Shown here: positions 32,401 to 43,639 of the stretch, piece after piece
Position numbering within the stretch: the stretch's first letter is position 1
Layout: each line of letters starts with the position of its first letter
DNA from: Rhizoclosmatium globosum
Taxonomy: Eukaryota > Chytridiomycota > Chytridiomycetes > Chytridiales > Chytriomycetaceae
DNA length: 64,000 nt
Direction: 5' to 3'
NCBI GenBank assembly: GCA_002104985.1
Contig: MCGO01000020.1
Location: forward strand, 124,001 to 188,000
The notes under the pieces: generated by a model
What the model was told of the DNA's origin: nothing
What the model saw: the letters and a program-made list of their open reading frames with translations, nothing else
Database searches by the model: none
Made by a program: the position numbers and the translations under genes

Positions 32401-34443
32401 CAGTTTCTCTGAGAGCGAAAGCCGGTAATCCCTCACGTTGGCCTTCATTTTCACGTAAGCGGCTGTGTTCTGCTGTTTCTTGAACGCATCAAGCACTTCC
32501 TGATTTGCTTTTCCAAGTTGGGCTTCTGGAATACGCGACTTGAAAGTTTTAGAAGCTCTTTGAATAGAGGCTACAACTCTCGTTGGAGAAGGGCTTCGGC
32601 TCGTCATTGTTGAATCCAGTGATGAACGGCTTTTCAGGAGAACGTTCTTTTGAACACTTTTTCCACTCGATTTTGAATCTTGCAGAGCGGTTTGTCGGTC
32701 GTTTGCTTTTTTGGGGTTGGTTGTTGTGGATTGTAGTTTGCCCCGTGAGGAACTGAACGCGTCCAACTTGACCATCCTTCATACGGACTTTGATTCCGCG
32801 TGGATGATTTCCATTGGTGAGAACTGTAATGAATGTTTGTGAGTTGGATGGCAGAAATTGAGCAAAATGCTGTACCTTCTTGCACGAACCCATTCACAGT
32901 TCGACCAGTCCCTTGGTCCTGCTTCAAAGTGACCGCAACGCCGACTCCGTTTTTCAACTCATGGTATTTTGGAACTGGCCCAGAACTTCGCGAACCTCCA
33001 ACATCCTTCTTCACTACGGGCGCAGACGAAACCCGACTTAAGCTCCCATCATCTTCCACCATTTTCAAATAATCTCTCGGCGGATTGCTCAAAATATCCG
33101 CCACCTCATCCGGATCCTGCAACCAACTCACAAGCTCAAAGACCATACTACTTCCAATCCACTCCCTCGTCTTTGCCTGCATCGCCATCGAAAGCGCCAC
33201 AGAATACCGCGTGGGAAGTCGACCCGTCTCATCTTGAAACACAACAACAGGCGCTTCATAAGGATACAAGCTTTCCTCACCCTCAAGTCTTCAGGGAAAT
33301 GTATCTCGAGAATATGTTCCGGCAGATTTGATTTCGGACAAGTTTCTTTGTGGTATATTTGGAGAGGAATGAGGCAGGGATTGCGGCAGTTAGGTAAATG
33401 TACCAGAGCGTGTCGTTCACGATTTCAAAGTCTTGACCAAACATGGATTCGAGGACGGATGCTTCTTCTGCACGCATCATGTGCATTCCGTCACGGGTTT
33501 GGCCAAAGACTAAGAGTGTGTGAATGGCATGAACGCTGGGCTCGTATTTAAGAGCTTGTGAGTAAATGTGGCGAAGAGCTTGTACCGGGCTTTGGGTAGC
33601 TGTGTTGTTTTTTGAATGTAAGTATGTATTCCAGGATATATAGGTGGATCGCATACCTTTCAAAGCGGCAACAGCACGAGACTGAGGATAACCAAGCGAT
33701 TGCAGCCACATCAAGTCCTTGAACGCAACTCCTTCCGAGGCCGAAGCCGACAGAGTAGATTCCGTCAACTCGGATGGAGGTTCTGGGTAATCGTCTTCAT
33801 TCCCAAAGGCATCCCCCTCATGTTCTTCCTCCTCATCTTCGTAATCATAGTCTTCATCCGAGTCCATATTTTCCTTACACGTGTTAGTGACCAAGCAAGA
33901 TTACCAGACAAGATTACCATGAAGTCCTGCACAACTTCCGCGTCCAAGCTGTCCTCATCTTCTGAGTCGTCGTCACTATCATCCTCCGAGTCATCCGAGT
34001 CGCTGTCATCGTCCAAGTCGATTAGATTCAGACGAGCAAGTAGTTTAGCATCGTTATCGTCAAAGTCGTCGTAGTAGTCCATTTGATCGAGACGGGCAAG
34101 CAGCTCGAGCTCGGCTCGGCGTCTTCGTCTTCTCTTCTTCTTCTTCGACGTCCAACCAAACTGGCGCTTTGCCTTTTCGTATTTGTCGAGGATGTGGGCG
34201 AGTCTGTTGATTGTGTTTCTGTCCAACTGGAGCCTGGGCAGTCCCTCTTTCAACTTGTCCTTTTTGTTTCAGGGCTTCGACAAGTTTCGCCTGGAAGTTC
34301 TTTCGTTTGGCATCTCTTTCGGCGCGTTTCGCTTTCTTGTCGGTTGGATCCTCTTTTGCTTTGCGTTCGTTGTCTCTTCTTCCCTTGGTTGGTTTCGAGG
34401 AACCGCCTTTCTTTTTGCCGCGTGGTTGGCGGTTGGGTCCCAT
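29454..34443 (-). CDS. DEAH-type RNA helicase with UBA, RWD and YwbE-like domains
   Basis: Large ATP-dependent RNA helicase like DHX57 or yeast YLR419W. Order from the N-terminus: Lys-rich start, acidic region, UBA-like segment (FKDLMWLQSLGYPQSRAVAALK), RWD-like region ending at WLQDPDEVADIL, a YwbE/DUF2196-like segment (VAVTLKQDQGTGRTVNGFV then HPRGIKVRMKDGQVGRVQ), helicase core with GETGCGKS, DEVH, SAT, ATNVAETSITIDD and QRRGRAGRVQEG, an RGG-rich insert (31190-31330), then HA2 and OB-fold regions. Several short introns are present, for example 33874-33917 and one splitting the Walker A motif near 32290-32350. At least six single-base shifts interrupt it (near 30701, 31007, 31090, 33270, 33332 and 34255). 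The gene starts at the ATG 34443. Confidence 0.85.
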
Positions 34444-34563
34444 TGTTTGGTGTTTGGTTTTTGGTGAAGAGAGTTTTTGTTGGTTTGGAAAAGAAAGAGA
34501 AACTGCGCCACGTGTTTTATTTGAAGATTGTCTCCCGTTCCTTTTCCAGTTATTAATGCAAGT

Positions 34564-35749
34564 TTACAACTTGGCAGCTGGACGCTTGACTCCCAACTCC
34601 AACAACTTTCCAAATGCAGCTGCGAAATCTGAATCCAATTGTTGTTAGCCACACCAGGAATCCATATAAACCCAAAAAAACATACCTTTGAAGAACAACT
34701 CCTTATCAGCAGCATACTCCTCCACAATCGGCTTAAACTTGGCATCCCAAATCAACGCCATATCAGTTGGAAGCATCATCAACTCCTTGCTCGAGTCTTC
34801 ATATTGCAAGGGACCGTTCCATTCCTTCTTTGTCCAGGTTTCGTTCACGAGGAGCTTAAAGTATTGGTTACTGAAACGGGTTGGCGTGTTTGTCCATGGA
34901 CCAGTGTATCCAGATCGGTCAGTGTGACAGCGGCCGAGAGTGTGGGCACCGGAGAGAGCGACAATGTCACGGTCGTTGAATCCCATGCGGTAAAAGACGT
35001 CGCGGATGTGGGAGGATCCTTGGGATGCGTCTGGGAGACGGCCGTTTGGTGGGATTTCGGCGGTCTTTGGCTTCTCTTTGTCGGTTCTTCCTGTTTTTGG
35101 TTGTTTCAGTATTGAGTTGTTATAATATAGTTTTGGAGGTGTTGCATTTCGCGTTATTCCTGACAAATGCATGAGGGGGGGACCCATGTGGCGTTCAACC
35201 AGTTGACTGATACCAGAGCTGTCAAACCATCGCATCCTCTTTTCTCCCAACAATCCATTCATTCTTTGTAGACACTCAGAAACGAACCTGGGTACCAAGG
35301 AGTACGAGGACCCTGCATAGCCTCAATCGCAACAACTCCAGCAAGAGTCCACAAATCAGCACGGGACACGTTTGGATGCTTCTGCTTGAGTGGCTCCAAC
35401 ATGGCACGCGCCTTCTCGAGACCTGGTAATAAAATACTTGGGTTTTAAACATGGGTTTTGGGCTGGAGAACAACCAGAAGTGGGTTCATACCAGCATTGG
35501 CACCGTCAGAAGACTCTGGGTTGAATCTCATTGTAGCTCCATCACTTCCACCAGTGTTGTCCTTCTTGGAGTAAGTTCCACTCGCGTGCCAGGCAAGACG
35601 AACTAGAATCAGAATGGTTATGGCTGGATGTCTGACCCAGAACAGAACAAGGGCTCACCAAGAACTGGACCAATGTGGCCATCATCCCACTGTGGGTTCT
35701 TCAAGATAGCCTTGATATCGTTCTCAAGTGCAAACCAGTTGACGGCCAT
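34564..35749 (-). CDS. Class I haem peroxidase (cytochrome c/ascorbate peroxidase-like)
   Basis: Reduces hydrogen peroxide using a haem cofactor. Five exons (35659-35749, 35492-35602, 35288-35422, 34686-35090, 34564-34628) give exactly 268 residues. The distal-side motif is [11 protein letters not shown] (catalytic Arg, Trp, His), the proximal His lies in [13 protein letters not shown], and [15 protein letters not shown] is typical of the family. There is no obvious mitochondrial presequence, so it looks cytosolic, closer to the ascorbate/hybrid type than to yeast mitochondrial Ccp1. Intron 3 (35091-35287) is 197 nt, three to four times the usual length here. No frame shift was seen. Confidence 0.92.
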
Positions 35750-35816
35750 TGTCTTTTTGTTAAGATTTTTTTCAGACAAGAACAGTTATTTATTTATCAA
35801 ACAAAATAGAGTAAGA

Positions 35817-36387
35817 TTACTCTTCAATGTGCTTGGCATAGGCAGCCTCGTCAAGAAGAGCCTCAAGTTCAGCTGGGTTGGAAAGCTTAATCTTCGCGAT
35901 CCAGGCTATTTGCATTGATTTAGTTTCATAATACAATTGTAAAGTACTAGGGAGTGTGACTCACCATCAGCTTCAGGGCTAGAGTTGATCAAGAAGGCTC
36001 GTCGCAAGGGCAGAGTTGACAGCAACAACTTCTCCACTGACTGGAGCGTAAATGTCGGAGGCAGCCTTGACAGACTCAACGGCAGAGATGTTGTCTGTTT
36101 GAACCAACCAATCAGTACTCCCACTACCCCCTTCCCCCAACAACCACCAAAAACTACGAACCCTTCTTCGCAAACACCTTTCCAACTTCAGGAAGCTCAA
36201 TAAAGACGACATCACCCAACGCCTTCTGGGCATAGTCTGAGATACCGAAAGTACCAACACCGTCTGAGACAGAGACCCATTCGTGGTCCTTGGTGAAGCG
36301 CTTGGTTGCGTAGCCTCGGAGTGAAAGAGTCGAGAAACGTGGGCGGATCACGGAAAGGCGCGAGATGGTGCGGGCGGCAAAGGACAT
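35817..36387 (-). CDS. GCV3: Glycine cleavage system H protein
   Basis: Lipoyl-carrying H protein that shuttles the aminomethyl intermediate between the P and T proteins of the mitochondrial glycine cleavage complex. Exons are 36162-36387, 35965-36094 and 35817-35905. The first 30 residues ([18 protein letters not shown] and onward) look like a mitochondrial presequence. The core begins KDHEWVSV, then [12 protein letters not shown], and the lipoylated Lys is in [12 protein letters not shown]. Two single-base shifts near 35994-36003 disrupt [17 protein letters not shown]; restoring two bases gives 148 residues, normal for the family. Confidence 0.92.
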
Positions 36388-36720
36388 TTTTGACGTTTTT
36401 ACTTTCTGAGCTTCCCCAAAAAGAGGCGGAAAGGATCGGGTCCAATTCCGGGTGTGGCGTTGATAACTTTGGTGTTTGTAGGACTGGGAATTCAGCGAAA
36501 GTGTGTGATTATACAGAATTTAGGCTTGTATTACAGTTGAAACAAGGTGTTGGGAACGATTCTTTGTTAAACTTGAATCTGAAGGCCTGGCTGCTTTAAA
36601 AATAATGATAAATCAGTTTTCCTGTCCTGATATCCGTCAGGCTGATCAATTTCCTGGTTGGAATGAGGTAGCTGGCAACCACATTTTCAAATTCGCTTTG
36701 AGCCACAACCCCACCACCTC
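36388..36720. other. Intergenic, divergent region
   Basis: About 330 bases between the H-protein start (minus) and the first recognisable codons of the Cys/His-rich gene 1 (plus). It probably carries both promoters. No other feature was recognised. Confidence 0.4.
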
Positions 36721-37519
36721 GTGCCAGCAAGAAGGCCAAGGCCAACGAACCCACCGACATTGCAGCCAGTACACCCAATCCAAGCTGCTTCATCTTCCTC
36801 AAAAAGAAAGCGAAAGCAACAATGCAATCCAAACCAAGTCGACCAAAACAACAATCAAATCCCAAACCACAACTTGGACACTTTCGTCTGGCTTTCATCA
36901 AATGAAAAAAGCTGCAATCCTCGAATCAGCTGAGAAGTCCCAAACGCCACCAACCAAGGTAAGAACTAGTCGGAGGAAGAGCGTAAACAGGATCTTGAAC
37001 GCGTTACGGCGTTGTTGGTGAAGGCCAGTGAGCAAATGTATTATGGCGGGGCTCTTGTATGGCCATTTTGGGTTCAAGTTTAAGGGATCCCCAGAAGAGC
37101 TTGATACTCCTCTCCAACAACCATTTGTTTGCGCGAGGTGTGAAACCCAAAACCTATCACTGTAACCGTGCGCGAATTGTTGTACCAGAACGATACTCCG
37201 GGACTCGATTACGGCATGGATGGCGCAAGTGCATCCATAGAATGTCCAGACTGTGACCTTGGGATGTACTATTCCGGTGCATGTCTTGGAAAGGGAAGTT
37301 GGGATTCGAGGGAAATTTCACAACCATTGCAGATATTGTGTGGGACTGGGTGTTTGTACTTTCGATTACCGTAATTCGCATTGTTGGGATTGTGGACGGC
37401 ACTGGTTTGAAGGGACGTTGGGATTCCCTTGTGCATGCAGGAAAATGCGAGTTATGTTGAAGATGGCGGAACGGGGGGATCGCGCTGCGTTGGCTGCAAT
37501 GTACTTTTACATGGAGTAG
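36721..37519 (+). CDS. Cys/His-rich zinc-binding-like protein, copy 1
   Basis: Paralogue of the next gene; I do not recognise the family. A low-complexity basic N-terminus leads to DTFVWLSSNEK, matching DFIWLSPAEK in copy 2. Then follow a coiled-coil-like acidic/basic stretch (EEERKQDLERVTALLVKA), a conserved MAGLLYGHFGFKFKGSP block, and a Cys/His cluster: CARC, CPDC, GKFHNHCRYC, GLGVCTFDYRNSHCWDCG and GFPCACR, suited to binding zinc ions. It ends RGDRAALAAMYFYME. Several frame shifts are needed (near 36905, 37030-37050, 37160 and 37310). No ATG start is evident, so the left boundary is the first residue in a plausible frame. It may be decaying. Confidence 0.55.
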
Positions 37520-37619
37520 GAGTTTTAAAAATGGCAGTTAATGGATTACATAAAAATTCAGTTATATTTTCTATCTGTACTTTGGTTGGAATTAGTTGAT
37601 CAACAAACAAACCTCAATC

Positions 37620-38897
37620 ATGAACCGAAAAAAGGCAAGTCGACCGTCACCGATCTCAAACGAATCCGGTGGTCCGATCAAACGAGCAGCCACGGCAAAG
37701 GCAATCAACGACAGTATCGACAGCCCAGACGAACCAACTCCCACACCCGAAAACCCCTCTCAATCGCTGACTTCATCTGGCTCTCCCCCGCCGAAAAAGC
37801 AGCGATCCCAAACACAAAACAAGCGATCAAACAGGCTCTTTTCCGTGGCCAAGACCTTGCCTTTGAATACTTTTACCCTGGCCACCTCTCTTTCAGCAAC
37901 GGCCGCAGAAAGCCTGAATTTAAATTCAAGCCTTGGATCGTATCTAAAAAGGAGAAGGAAGAAAACGAGGAGTTTGAGGACGAGGATGAGGAAGAGGAAG
38001 ACGAGTTTGGGTTCGGTGAAAGGAAAAGGAAGACCATGTTCCAAGGATATGTGGAAATGGACAAGAAACCCTGTCGAAAGTTGAAGAGCTGAAAGCTGCC
38101 ACTCTTTCTCTAAACGCCGCACGTGTGGATGCTGAGAACGGAGAAAAGAAGTCTGTTGCCGAACGTATCCAAGAACAAGAACGCATCAAACAACTCCTCG
38201 AAAAGGCTGGAATCCACGAAACAAGAAAAAGCCGGGCCAATAGGCTCAGCAAATGCGTTATGGCTGGTTTGGTCCGTGGACACTTTGGGTTTGAGTTCAC
38301 AGGGTCACCAAAACAACTAGAGTATCGCGTCACGGGGTTCTACTGTGAAAATTGTAACAAGACTGTATCTCCAACTATTCGTACTTTACTCTACCAGGAC
38401 GACTACGCTGGCACAGATTATGAGGAAGGTGGTGAAAACGCCGCTGCGAAATGCAAGAAATGCGGATATGGTGAATACCTTACTAGAATGTGCTGCGGAA
38501 TGGGTCAATGGGATTCAGGAAAGTTTCATAACCATTGCACAGAGTGTATCGGTCTCGGGTCTTGTATCAATGATTATCGGAATGCTCATTGTCGCGAATG
38601 TGGGTTGCATTACTTTCAAGGGAATTCGGGATTTCCGTGCAAATGTCGCAAGCTGTTCAAGTTGTTTAAGAAGGTGGATCGCGGAGATCGTGTGGCGTTG
38701 GCGGCCTTGTGCTTTTATGATGAGTATGGAGTTGATGTGAAGACGAGGATGATGATGACGACTCCGAAGAAGAAGAGAGAAGCAGCAAAAGCAAGAAAAA
38801 CAAAGACAGATATGTGAAAGCTGTGATTAAGGATTCGAATGATTCAGACGATGATTGGGAGGATATTGACGATGAAGACATGGACGAATGCGATTGA
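37620..38897 (+). CDS. Cys/His-rich zinc-binding-like protein, copy 2
   Basis: About 425 residues of an unrecognised family. The N-terminal 75 residues are Ser/Pro/Lys-rich, then SIADFIWLSPAEKAAIPNTK, a segment with a strongly acidic run (EEFEDEDEEEEDEFGFGE), and a helical stretch. The Cys/His domain covers about 38340-38650: YCENC, CKKC, CCGMGQWDSGKFHNHC, TEC, GLGSCINDYRNAHCREC and GFPCKCRK. The C-terminus is very acidic (SDDDWEDIDDEDMDECD), which suggests a nuclear protein. Frame shifts near 37780, 38065 and 38740 separate segments that align with copy 1 or continue its composition. Function is unknown; zinc binding is inferred from the spacing of Cys and His. Confidence 0.65.
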
Positions 38898-39126
38898 TAC
38901 ACATTGTTTAGGAATAGCAAACATTTATCAAATAGACAAATAGATTTCTTCATCCAATTGACCAACAGTCCAATCAGCCAACCAAGTCAAGATGAAATGA
39001 GGTTTGGTACTTTGGCACAGTTTTGTGAACACAAGATAGCAAAACTAAAATGCTATCTCAGTCATTCGTGTAATTATTATATCGAATTTATTTAGTCAAT
39101 TACTTTACTATTCTCCACAAGGAATT

Positions 39127-40341
39127 TCAATCAGACTTAGCCGCAGCCAACGCAGCCAAGTGGGCACGACGAGAAATGGGCGGCGCAATACCAAGAGCTT
39201 CACGACGTGAAGTGGAGTTCGGGTCCAGGTATGGCCGTTCCCCAAGTCCAGTCGCACGTTCACCAAGTCGCAAGTGAACGTCTCCGTCAAAGTCCGTAGT
39301 CGCCGAGTGAAACGAAGAACGGTTATCCCAAATAGCAACATCGTTCTTTCCCCAGCGGTAACGAACTTGAATATCATGGTTCTGGGAAATCAGATTGCAA
39401 GATGCTTAATCACAATATCGGATTCGTCTTTTGTCAATTCGTTGATACGTGTTGTGAATCCGTTTCCAGCAAACACGCTCTTCCATCCAGTGACCGGGTT
39501 TGTGCGAATGACTGGGTGAGATGTGGACAAGTGAGTTCCAATATTTTCTGGAGCTCCGCGTGGACCAGGGATGATTCCAGTGAGACCTGCGGCTTCAAGG
39601 GCTTTGAAGTTGGCACCGACTTGAGTTGATGTCAAGCCTTCAAGGAATTTTTGGAATGCAGGAGAAAGTCTTTCATATACTTCATATCCACTGGCGAAAA
39701 GGGTATCGCCTCCCTCAGGTGGAACGTGGCGGAGTCTCAAAATCGCGTAATCGGATGGGACTGGTTCAAATGTGATGCTGTTACGAGAAGAGTGTTAAAA
39801 CACAGTCTAATTTCGAGCTTAGACTTACTCGGTGTGCCAGAGTGAGCTTGCAGTTCAGTTCCCCCGTAAACCTTGTCAGCAACCTTGTTGTATTCCGACG
39901 AAATTTGCAAAGCTTCACTTCCGAGCTCAGAAGATAAGGCAGTGGTTGGATGAATGTGAAGACCAGAAGTAGAAGGCTTTCCAGTTACACGGCCGAGGCG
40001 GTCAATGAATTCCTTTTGCTCGTCAAACGTGATATCCTGGTTTCTCAGGAAAACGACATTGCGCTCGGAAACAATGACTGCAAGGTCAAGCAAGAGCTCG
40101 TCAGCGTTTGGTGCCTTGAGGATTCTCGAATTTGAATTCTGAAGACTACAGTTAATGAAAGTCACAGACAACTATTATTATGTAAATACCCTTCTTTAAA
40201 CTCTGTTCCAATATGTGGTTGAACTTTGAAGCTTGGATACAAGGCGTCAAGACTGTAGTTTCTCTGAAGTGGTTTCACTTTCAAAGCTTGCTTCTGCAGG
40301 GAAAGAGTTGCGGTAGCCTCTTCAATTTGGGTGACAGTCAT
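39127..40341 (-). CDS. TauD-family Fe(II)/2-oxoglutarate dioxygenase
   Basis: Non-haem iron dioxygenase of the taurine/alpha-ketoglutarate (TauD/TfdA) family. It would use 2-oxoglutarate and O2 to hydroxylate an organic substrate, often releasing sulfite from sulfonates. The iron-binding facial triad is visible: LWHTD (His-x-Asp) formed across an intron near 39786-39828, and the distal His in NRSSFHSATTDF. The 2-oxoglutarate-binding Arg is probably in DVHLRLGERATG. Starts at the ATG 40341 (MTVTQIEEATATLSLQ). A second intron lies near 40150-40190. Single-base shifts occur near 39855 and 39398. The substrate cannot be read from sequence. Confidence 0.85.
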
Positions 40342-41097
40342 TTTCAAATGTGTTTTTTAAACTAAATTGCGTTGCTCTATTTCGCTGGGGGCTTTTGAAG
40401 CCTAAATGGTGTATGACACAATTGCACGGTTGTGTCGCCAACAACGAAGACGAAATAATAACAAGGATTACGCCATGACCCGTGGGGTCTTGATTCCACC
40501 ACATAGTGGCTGGTGAGCTGGTAAAAAATCTGTTACTCCTCTTATGCTTGGTCATGGCAAGAATGTCCTAACGGCGAATATACTGGGATTCATAAGGTAC
40601 GGCATCTTAATCATTGCGCTGAATGTATTTGGGTCGGTTGTTCAAGTTGCATCAACGATTGCAGAATTGGACATTGCGAAGATTGTGGATGGCTTTATTG
40701 GTTTGAACATTTAGGTAATACTTCTAAAGAATGTTGAGGACGCCTGAACGACGTGAGTGAGGGGCGTTGGCCTACTTACTTTGGAAGATTGGATTGATGC
40801 GAATATGATTCTGACATTCAAGACGAAACCATCAGCGAATATGCGAGCAGTAGAAATCTGATTAATTGAGCGATGAGGATGTGATTCATGAAAGCGATAG
40901 TAGCTAAGAAAGTTGGAAATAGAAGTTCAAAGGTCTCAGAGCCCACTTCGTTATGATTGGGGCTTCACAACGTGACCTTCCTTAATAAATCTGCTATTTA
41001 TCTTTATTACATAATAAAATGATATCATATCTGTCGGGATGAGCCGGAATTGAAGTAGTGTTGTTGTTTTCTGGAACTCCTGGGAAACTCTACATAG
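40342..41097. other. Divergent intergenic region with a gene remnant
   Basis: Separates the TauD-like gene (minus) from the Mpv17-family gene (plus). Apart from the decayed Cys/His-rich fragment listed separately, and possibly its acidic tail around 40800-40930, I see no gene here. Confidence 0.5.
40584..40737 (+). pseudogene. Remnant of a third Cys/His-rich family copy
   Basis: Short decayed copy of the zinc-binding-like domain. It reads WDS, a frame break, then HLNHCAECIWVGCSSCIND followed by RIGHCEDCGWLYWFEHLGN, matching KFHNHCTEC, GLGSCINDYRNAHCRECG and HYFQGNSG of copy 2. A stop follows at 40735-40737. The DYRN segment has become DCRI, the fourth Cys region is lost, and no N-terminal part is present. 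It probably derives from the same tandem duplication that produced the two genes to its left, with the TauD-like gene now between. Confidence 0.7.
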
Positions 41098-41726
41098 ATG
41101 GCTCTCAACCTCAGAACATTACTCCAATCTTCTGCACTTGCGGGATCGTTCTTCTTTATTGGAGACACTACAGCCCAGATCCTCACAGGGAAAGTGAAGC
41201 TGCCGCCCCGACTACTCTCAATAGGATCCAACACCGATTCAGAAGCACCCTTGATCACAACAAAGGAACTCTCCAACACTATCGCCACTTGGGACTACGA
41301 ACGAACACTCAAGATGACAGCGTTCGGGTTCGGCGTCAACGGCTGGTTCTTCTGACAGGTTTCCATGTTCTTGACAAGCTCATTGGCCCGTCAAAGACCT
41401 TTCAATTAGCTGCCACAAAGTCGATTCTGAACCAAATCTTCTTTTCGCCTCCGTATCTGTGCGCTTTCTTGTACTATTCAGCGGCGTATGTGAATCCTCC
41501 GCAGCCTGGAGTTACTCCAATGGATGCGGTTGTTCAAAAGTTTCCGAATGTGTATGCATCTGCTTGGGCGATTTGGCCGGCTGTGAACTTGATTTCATTC
41601 CGGTATCTGCCTCCAGGCCTTGCTCGAGTAGCGTTCTTGAACGGGATGGGAATTGGCTGGAATGCGTATCTGGCTACAATTGGAGCATCGCCGTCAGTTG
41701 TTCGCGATAATGAATATGCTTTGTAA
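41098..41726 (+). CDS. Mpv17/PMP22-family membrane protein
   Basis: About 209 residues with four likely helices. Mpv17/PMP22 proteins sit in peroxisomal or inner mitochondrial membranes and affect membrane permeability. Diagnostic signs are the early GDTTAQ, a WDYERTLKMTAFGFGVNG block, then TGFHVLDKLIGP and KSILNQIFFSPPYLC, and a C-terminal YASAWAIWPAVNLISFRYLP. One frame shift near 41352 (GGTTCTTCTGAC) follows NGWF; a single restored base continues into LLTGFHVLDK and makes the length divisible by three. The start ATG at 41098 gives MALNLRTLLQSSALAG. Confidence 0.88.
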
Positions 41727-41901
41727 TAATACAATTGACTTGTCGATTCCTAATTTGCGAATATTGTGTGACTGGACGTTTTTGGATCTCATATTGGAGA
41801 ATAGAACCTCGTATTTATGGAACTATTGATTTTATATTCCAGGAACGGAGGAGTATGGGGATGTTAGAAAAACCAGGGAAAACAACAGTGAAACGGACAA
41901 T

Positions 41902-43258
41902 CTATTTATTTTTCTCTTTCTTGCATTGATATCGTTCAACTATAGCTCCACTCTTGAATCCTTCCGCCCGTCTGGTAAGCATAGGTCCAATTTTCAGCAA
42001 ACACTTGCCTGAAACGTGGACCCAACTCATGCACTCCTTATACGTGAGGCACACATCTTCACATTGTTGAGGATCCGCTGATGGAAAGTCTGCAAAATCA
42101 CCACCAGATCGATCAATGTCTTGTCGCCGCAGTCTCGGTGTATTCCTGTACATAGCTTGGAAAATGTCACCCATTGTATCTGTCACTTTCTTGGGAGACG
42201 ATCGTATAGCATCACTGAGTAATCGAATTTCTTCTTCTTCGAAATGTCCAATAATGTAAGGCTTCTTGCATGGATGGACATTGAAGGAATCCATCACGAA
42301 TCCATCAATTCCTTCTACTTTGATACCAAGATCCCTGAAACACAGACCGACGCGAATGTCTCCACCTATATAATATTAAACGATATTCGAATGAATGTAA
42401 AGACCGTACCCCAACAATCCATGTATTTCATGATGCACGTCTCTGACTTTGTCAGCAACTTCTTCATAGCAGCCCTAGATACCAATATTCCACTTCGCCC
42501 AAGAGCTATTCGAGGGCCGTCTCCCATTCGAGTTACGCCATCGCAGTTCTAATCATAGAGTAAGTGCCAGGTCCTGTGCAACATTCAAACACACAGCCTC
42601 ACCGTCCAAGATACACTCATACCCAAGTAATATGCTCGATCCGCTCGTCGCCGGCTCAACAGCTCATATAAATTATCCCATACAACGAAAGAATCGTCGT
42701 TCATGACCAAGTACCAATCAGCTTTTGGGAAGCGTCTCCCCAGTTCTTGGAGGCCAGGTAAGGCTTTATGAGGCTCGACAACTTTAGGATTGGCTGTCCT
42801 CGCCTCCGTAAATGATTGTTTTTGTCAAAGTCAACGTCGCCTTTCACCAGGAGCAAATCCTTATCCACGCCTCGGTAGCCCACCATTTCATCTTCGACCT
42901 CAGTTAGTTGCAGTAGTCGGTTATGCAGTGGTGTGTATACGTCGAGAACAGTGTGGTTCATGAAGGTTTCAACTTTGGTTGATCCGCCGTCACCCAATAG
43001 AAGGATATCTTTGATGTGAGCCAAGTTTGTTTCAAGCTGAGCCTTCAAATACCAGTTCATTGAGCTTTGAGAAGTCTTGATTGCAACAGCTATCCGCGGG
43101 ACGGTCCCATTGTAATAGTCAAGTGGAAGCGCTTCTTCCACCCGTCGCATAATCCCAGTATGTGGAAACAGAACATCGAAGCCGACTAGAAACGTGGCCG
43201 CAGAACATAAAAATGCGAGGATGAGACGGTGTCGGAATCGGAGGCGCATTTGAACCAT
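41902..43258 (-). CDS. Golgi-type glycosyltransferase, GT31/fringe-like
   Basis: Type II membrane protein: short basic N-terminus, then a signal-anchor helix (LILAFLCSAATFLVGFDVLF) and a lumenal domain. KADWYLVMNDDSFVVWDNLY carries the DD-type metal and donor-sugar motif of GT31 enzymes, and ALGRSGILVSRAAMKKL resembles the acceptor-side block. An intron near 42370 (GTACGG donor) precedes DIRVGLCFRDLGIKVEGIDG. The C-terminus has a Cys-rich tail (CEDVCLTYKECMSWVHVSGKC) like a PAN/apple module. It starts at the ATG 43258. Several single-base shifts lie between 42520 and 42830. Sugar donor and acceptor are unknown. Confidence 0.75.
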
Positions 43259-43639
43259 CCAATTTGTTTGACACTTCGAGAACTTCTGGAACTTAAAATA
43301 CAATTCATTAGCTTATATCACAGACATCTGTGGTTTTGGAAGAGTGGAAATCTGGTATGTCATGCTTAATAGAAACGTTTATCAGAAGGCACGAGCAAGT
43401 TCATCTTAATGAAATGGCTGAATGATTGAGTAAACTTATGAGAGTACCAATTTCTCGACTTATTTCTCTTCCTTGCACATCCATTAAGCATCTGAAATCT
43501 TCCCGCCAAAGCAGCAAAGTTTCGTCTGCTTGACAGCTCCCAGAACGCCTTTGACAAAGAAATCATACACCAGAGTAAGTTCTTACGCGTCTTCATAAAC
43601 CAAAACTCTAATCTAATCTAATTGGTCTTCAGCAACAGA
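43259..43639. promoter_or_regulatory. Divergent promoter region
   Basis: About 380 bases between the divergent starts of the GT31-like enzyme (minus) and the FkbM-type methyltransferase (plus). No protein-like frame was recognised. Shared control of these two membrane-anchored enzymes is possible but unproven. Confidence 0.35.

Noticed and set aside
36596..36901. Minus-strand frame with a hydrophobic helix and ARGGG, faintly like a small ATP-synthase subunit
   Set aside because: It overlaps the N-terminal part of the Cys/His-rich gene 1 antisense, and its C-terminal half has no resemblance to that family. Kept only as a weak possibility.
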